The notes under the pieces are model-generated. The model was not told where the DNA came from. It ran no database searches and saw nothing but the letters and a program-made list of their open reading frames with translations. Positions 14,251 through 15,441 of a stretch of DNA of 15,441 bases are shown one piece after another. The stretch is from Tepidisphaeraceae bacterium (GTDB taxonomy: Bacteria > Planctomycetota > Phycisphaerae > Tepidisphaerales > Tepidisphaeraceae). The position numbers and the translations under genes are program-made. The stretch is taken from contig JANWHF010000183.1 of assembly GCA_025450555.1 (NCBI GenBank), positions 1 through 15,441 of the forward strand. The letters run 5' to 3'. The stretch's first letter is position 1. Every line of letters begins with the position of its first letter.

Positions 14251-15441
14251 TCAGGCCAGAATCTCTTTCACAACATGACAGGGATCGACGCCCGTCAAAC
14301 GCGCGTCGAGGCCCTGGAATTTGACGGAGAATTTCTGGTAATCGATGCCGCACAGGTGCAGGAGGGTGGCGTGCAGGTCGTGCATGCTGACGACGTTCTC
14401 GACCGACCGGTAGCCCAGCTCATCGGTGGCGCCGAAGGTGATGCCCGGCTTGATGCCGCCGCCGGCCATCCAGAGGGAGAAGGCCAGGATGTGGTGATCG
14501 CGACCGCTGCCCTGGCCCATTGGAGTTCGGCCAAACTCGCCGCCCCAGATGACCAGCGTTTCGTCCAGCATGCCGCGCTGCTTGAGGTCTTTGATCAAAG
14601 CGGCCGAGGCCTGTTCGCATTCCTTAGCGGCGATGGGCATGTTGGTTTCAATTCCGCTGTGGTGGTCCCAAGCGCGGTGATAGAGCTGGATGAAGCGCAC
14701 GCCTCGCTCGGCAAGACGCCGCGCCAGCAAACAGTTGGAGGCGAAGCTGCCGTCGCCCGGCTGCTTGACGCCGTACAGGTCGAGAATGTTCTGCGGCTCC
14801 TGCGAGAAATCAGTCAGCTCCGGCACGCTGGTCTGCATGCGGAAGGCCATCTCATATTGCGAAATGCGCGTCTGAATTTCCGGGTCGTACGTTTCCTCGG
14901 CCTTCATCCCATTGAGCCGCTGAATCTCATCGATGACCAGGCGCTGCTGGCTCTGGCAGACGCCCGCGGGGAAGCCGACGTAATGGACGGCGTTGCCGCG
15001 CGAGTGAAACTGGATGCCCTGGAACTTGCTGGGCAAAAAGCCGGCCGACCATTGCCGCGCCGAGACCGGCTGCACGCCGCCGCCCTTTCCCTGGGAGACG
15101 AAAACCACAAAGCCTGGCAGGCTGTCGGTGTCAGCGCCGAGGCCGTATAGCAGCCACGAGCCCATGCTTGGGCGCCCTTTTAGGATCGAGCCGCTGTTCA
15201 TGAAGGCCTGGGCCGGGTCATGGTTGATCTGCTCGGTCACCATCGAGCGCACGATGCAGATGTCGTCGGCGATCCCAGCAATGTGCGGGAACAGATCGGA
15301 GATAACCTGGCCCGACTTTCCGTACTTTTTGAATTTGACAAACGACCCTCGCGCCTTCAGGACCGAGCCTTGAAGCTGGGCGAGCTGCTGGCCTTTGGTG
15401 AAGGAATCGGGGAATGGCTGGCCATTGATGCGATCGAGTTC
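14251..15441 (-). CDS. DUF1501 domain protein, C-terminal part (runs off the window)
   Basis: The frame is open from the window edge (15441) to the TGA at 14251, giving 396 residues of a DUF1501 protein whose N-terminus lies outside. Conserved segments are ADDICIVRSM (around 15252), NHDPAQAF, MGSWLLYGLG, RGVRFIQLYHRAWDHHSG, VIWGGEFGRTPMGQG, GRDHH and HDLHATLLHLCGID. DUF1501 proteins share the alkaline-phosphatase/sulfatase fold and usually have a Tat signal at the N-terminus. Their biochemical role is not established. In planctomycetes they are typically paired with a DUF1549/DUF1553 cytochrome-like protein encoded just upstream, which here would be beyond the right edge. A GTG at 15252 is internal and should not be taken as the start. 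No clear terminator follows the stop codon. Confidence 0.93.
   Translation of the reverse strand, partial: ELDRINGQPFPDSFTKGQQLAQLQGSVLKARGSFVKFKKYGKSGQVISDLFPHIAGIADDICIVRSMVTEQINHDPAQAFMNSGSILKGRPSMGSWLLYGLGADTDSLPGFVVFVSQGKGGGVQPVSARQWSAGFLPSKFQGIQFHSRGNAVHYVGFPAGVCQSQQRLVIDEIQRLNGMKAEETYDPEIQTRISQYEMAFRMQTSVPELTDFSQEPQNILDLYGVKQPGDGSFASNCLLARRLAERGVRFIQLYHRAWDHHSGIETNMPIAAKECEQASAALIKDLKQRGMLDETLVIWGGEFGRTPMGQGSGRDHHILAFSLWMAGGGIKPGITFGATDELGYRSVENVVSMHDLHATLLHLCGIDYQKFSVKFQGLDARLTGVDPCHVVKEILA

Noticed and set aside
14158..15150. A 330-codon open frame on the + strand
   Set aside because: It is antisense to the well-conserved DUF1501 protein and shows no recognisable domain; long shadow frames are expected in GC-rich DNA.

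Overview
The window looks like chromosomal DNA of a planctomycete (phylum Planctomycetota), possibly of the Phycisphaerae. The evidence is a set of lineage-typical protein types: a DUF1501 protein, a secreted ThuA / propeller-dehydrogenase / HEAT / cytochrome-c fusion of the PVC type, a secreted Gfo/Idh/MocA oxidoreductase, and a multi-pass membrane protein with an N-terminal CPxC...CPEC zinc ribbon. The class-level guess rests only on the zinc-ribbon protein and is weak. The DNA is moderately GC-rich. I see no phage, IS transposase, CRISPR array or rRNA.

Layout. Positions 1-1233 (+ strand) hold two membrane-protein genes, 27 bp apart. Positions 1255-2049 (-) hold a short-chain dehydrogenase, and 2151-2414 (+) a small unrecognised protein. 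From 2442 to the window end everything I can support lies on the - strand. In order of increasing coordinate these are a HAD phosphatase, a response regulator with a Fis-type helix-turn-helix, tRNA-Phe(GAA) with its own promoter, nadB (L-aspartate oxidase), a 350-bp nested inverted-repeat element, a SAM methyltransferase, an EboE-like TIM-barrel protein, the 1308-residue ThuA/dehydrogenase/heme protein, a secreted Gfo/Idh/MocA oxidoreductase, and the C-terminal part of a DUF1501 protein that runs off the right edge.

How the genes work together. Most genes are single units with long gaps, as is common in planctomycetes. Two parts may cohere. The left part holds housekeeping functions: tRNA-Phe, de novo NAD synthesis through nadB, and a regulator followed by a phosphatase. 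The right part (7211-15441) reads as a loosely spaced carbohydrate-oxidation neighbourhood. It combines an exported NAD(P)-type oxidoreductase, an exported ThuA/sugar-dehydrogenase-like protein carrying one c-type heme, a DUF1501 protein, and a sugar-isomerase-like TIM barrel. That functional grouping is inference from family membership.

The most unusual non-coding structure is at 6026-6375. It is a long imperfect inverted repeat whose outer arms carry CGGAGACA octamer tandems and whose inner arms carry CGCCAAG-type tandems. It abuts the stop codon of the methyltransferase gene. A second, smaller palindrome with 24-bp arms lies at 8418-8472. A third gene-free stretch (13875-14250) holds a small inverted repeat and a consensus extended -10 on the + strand with no gene behind it.
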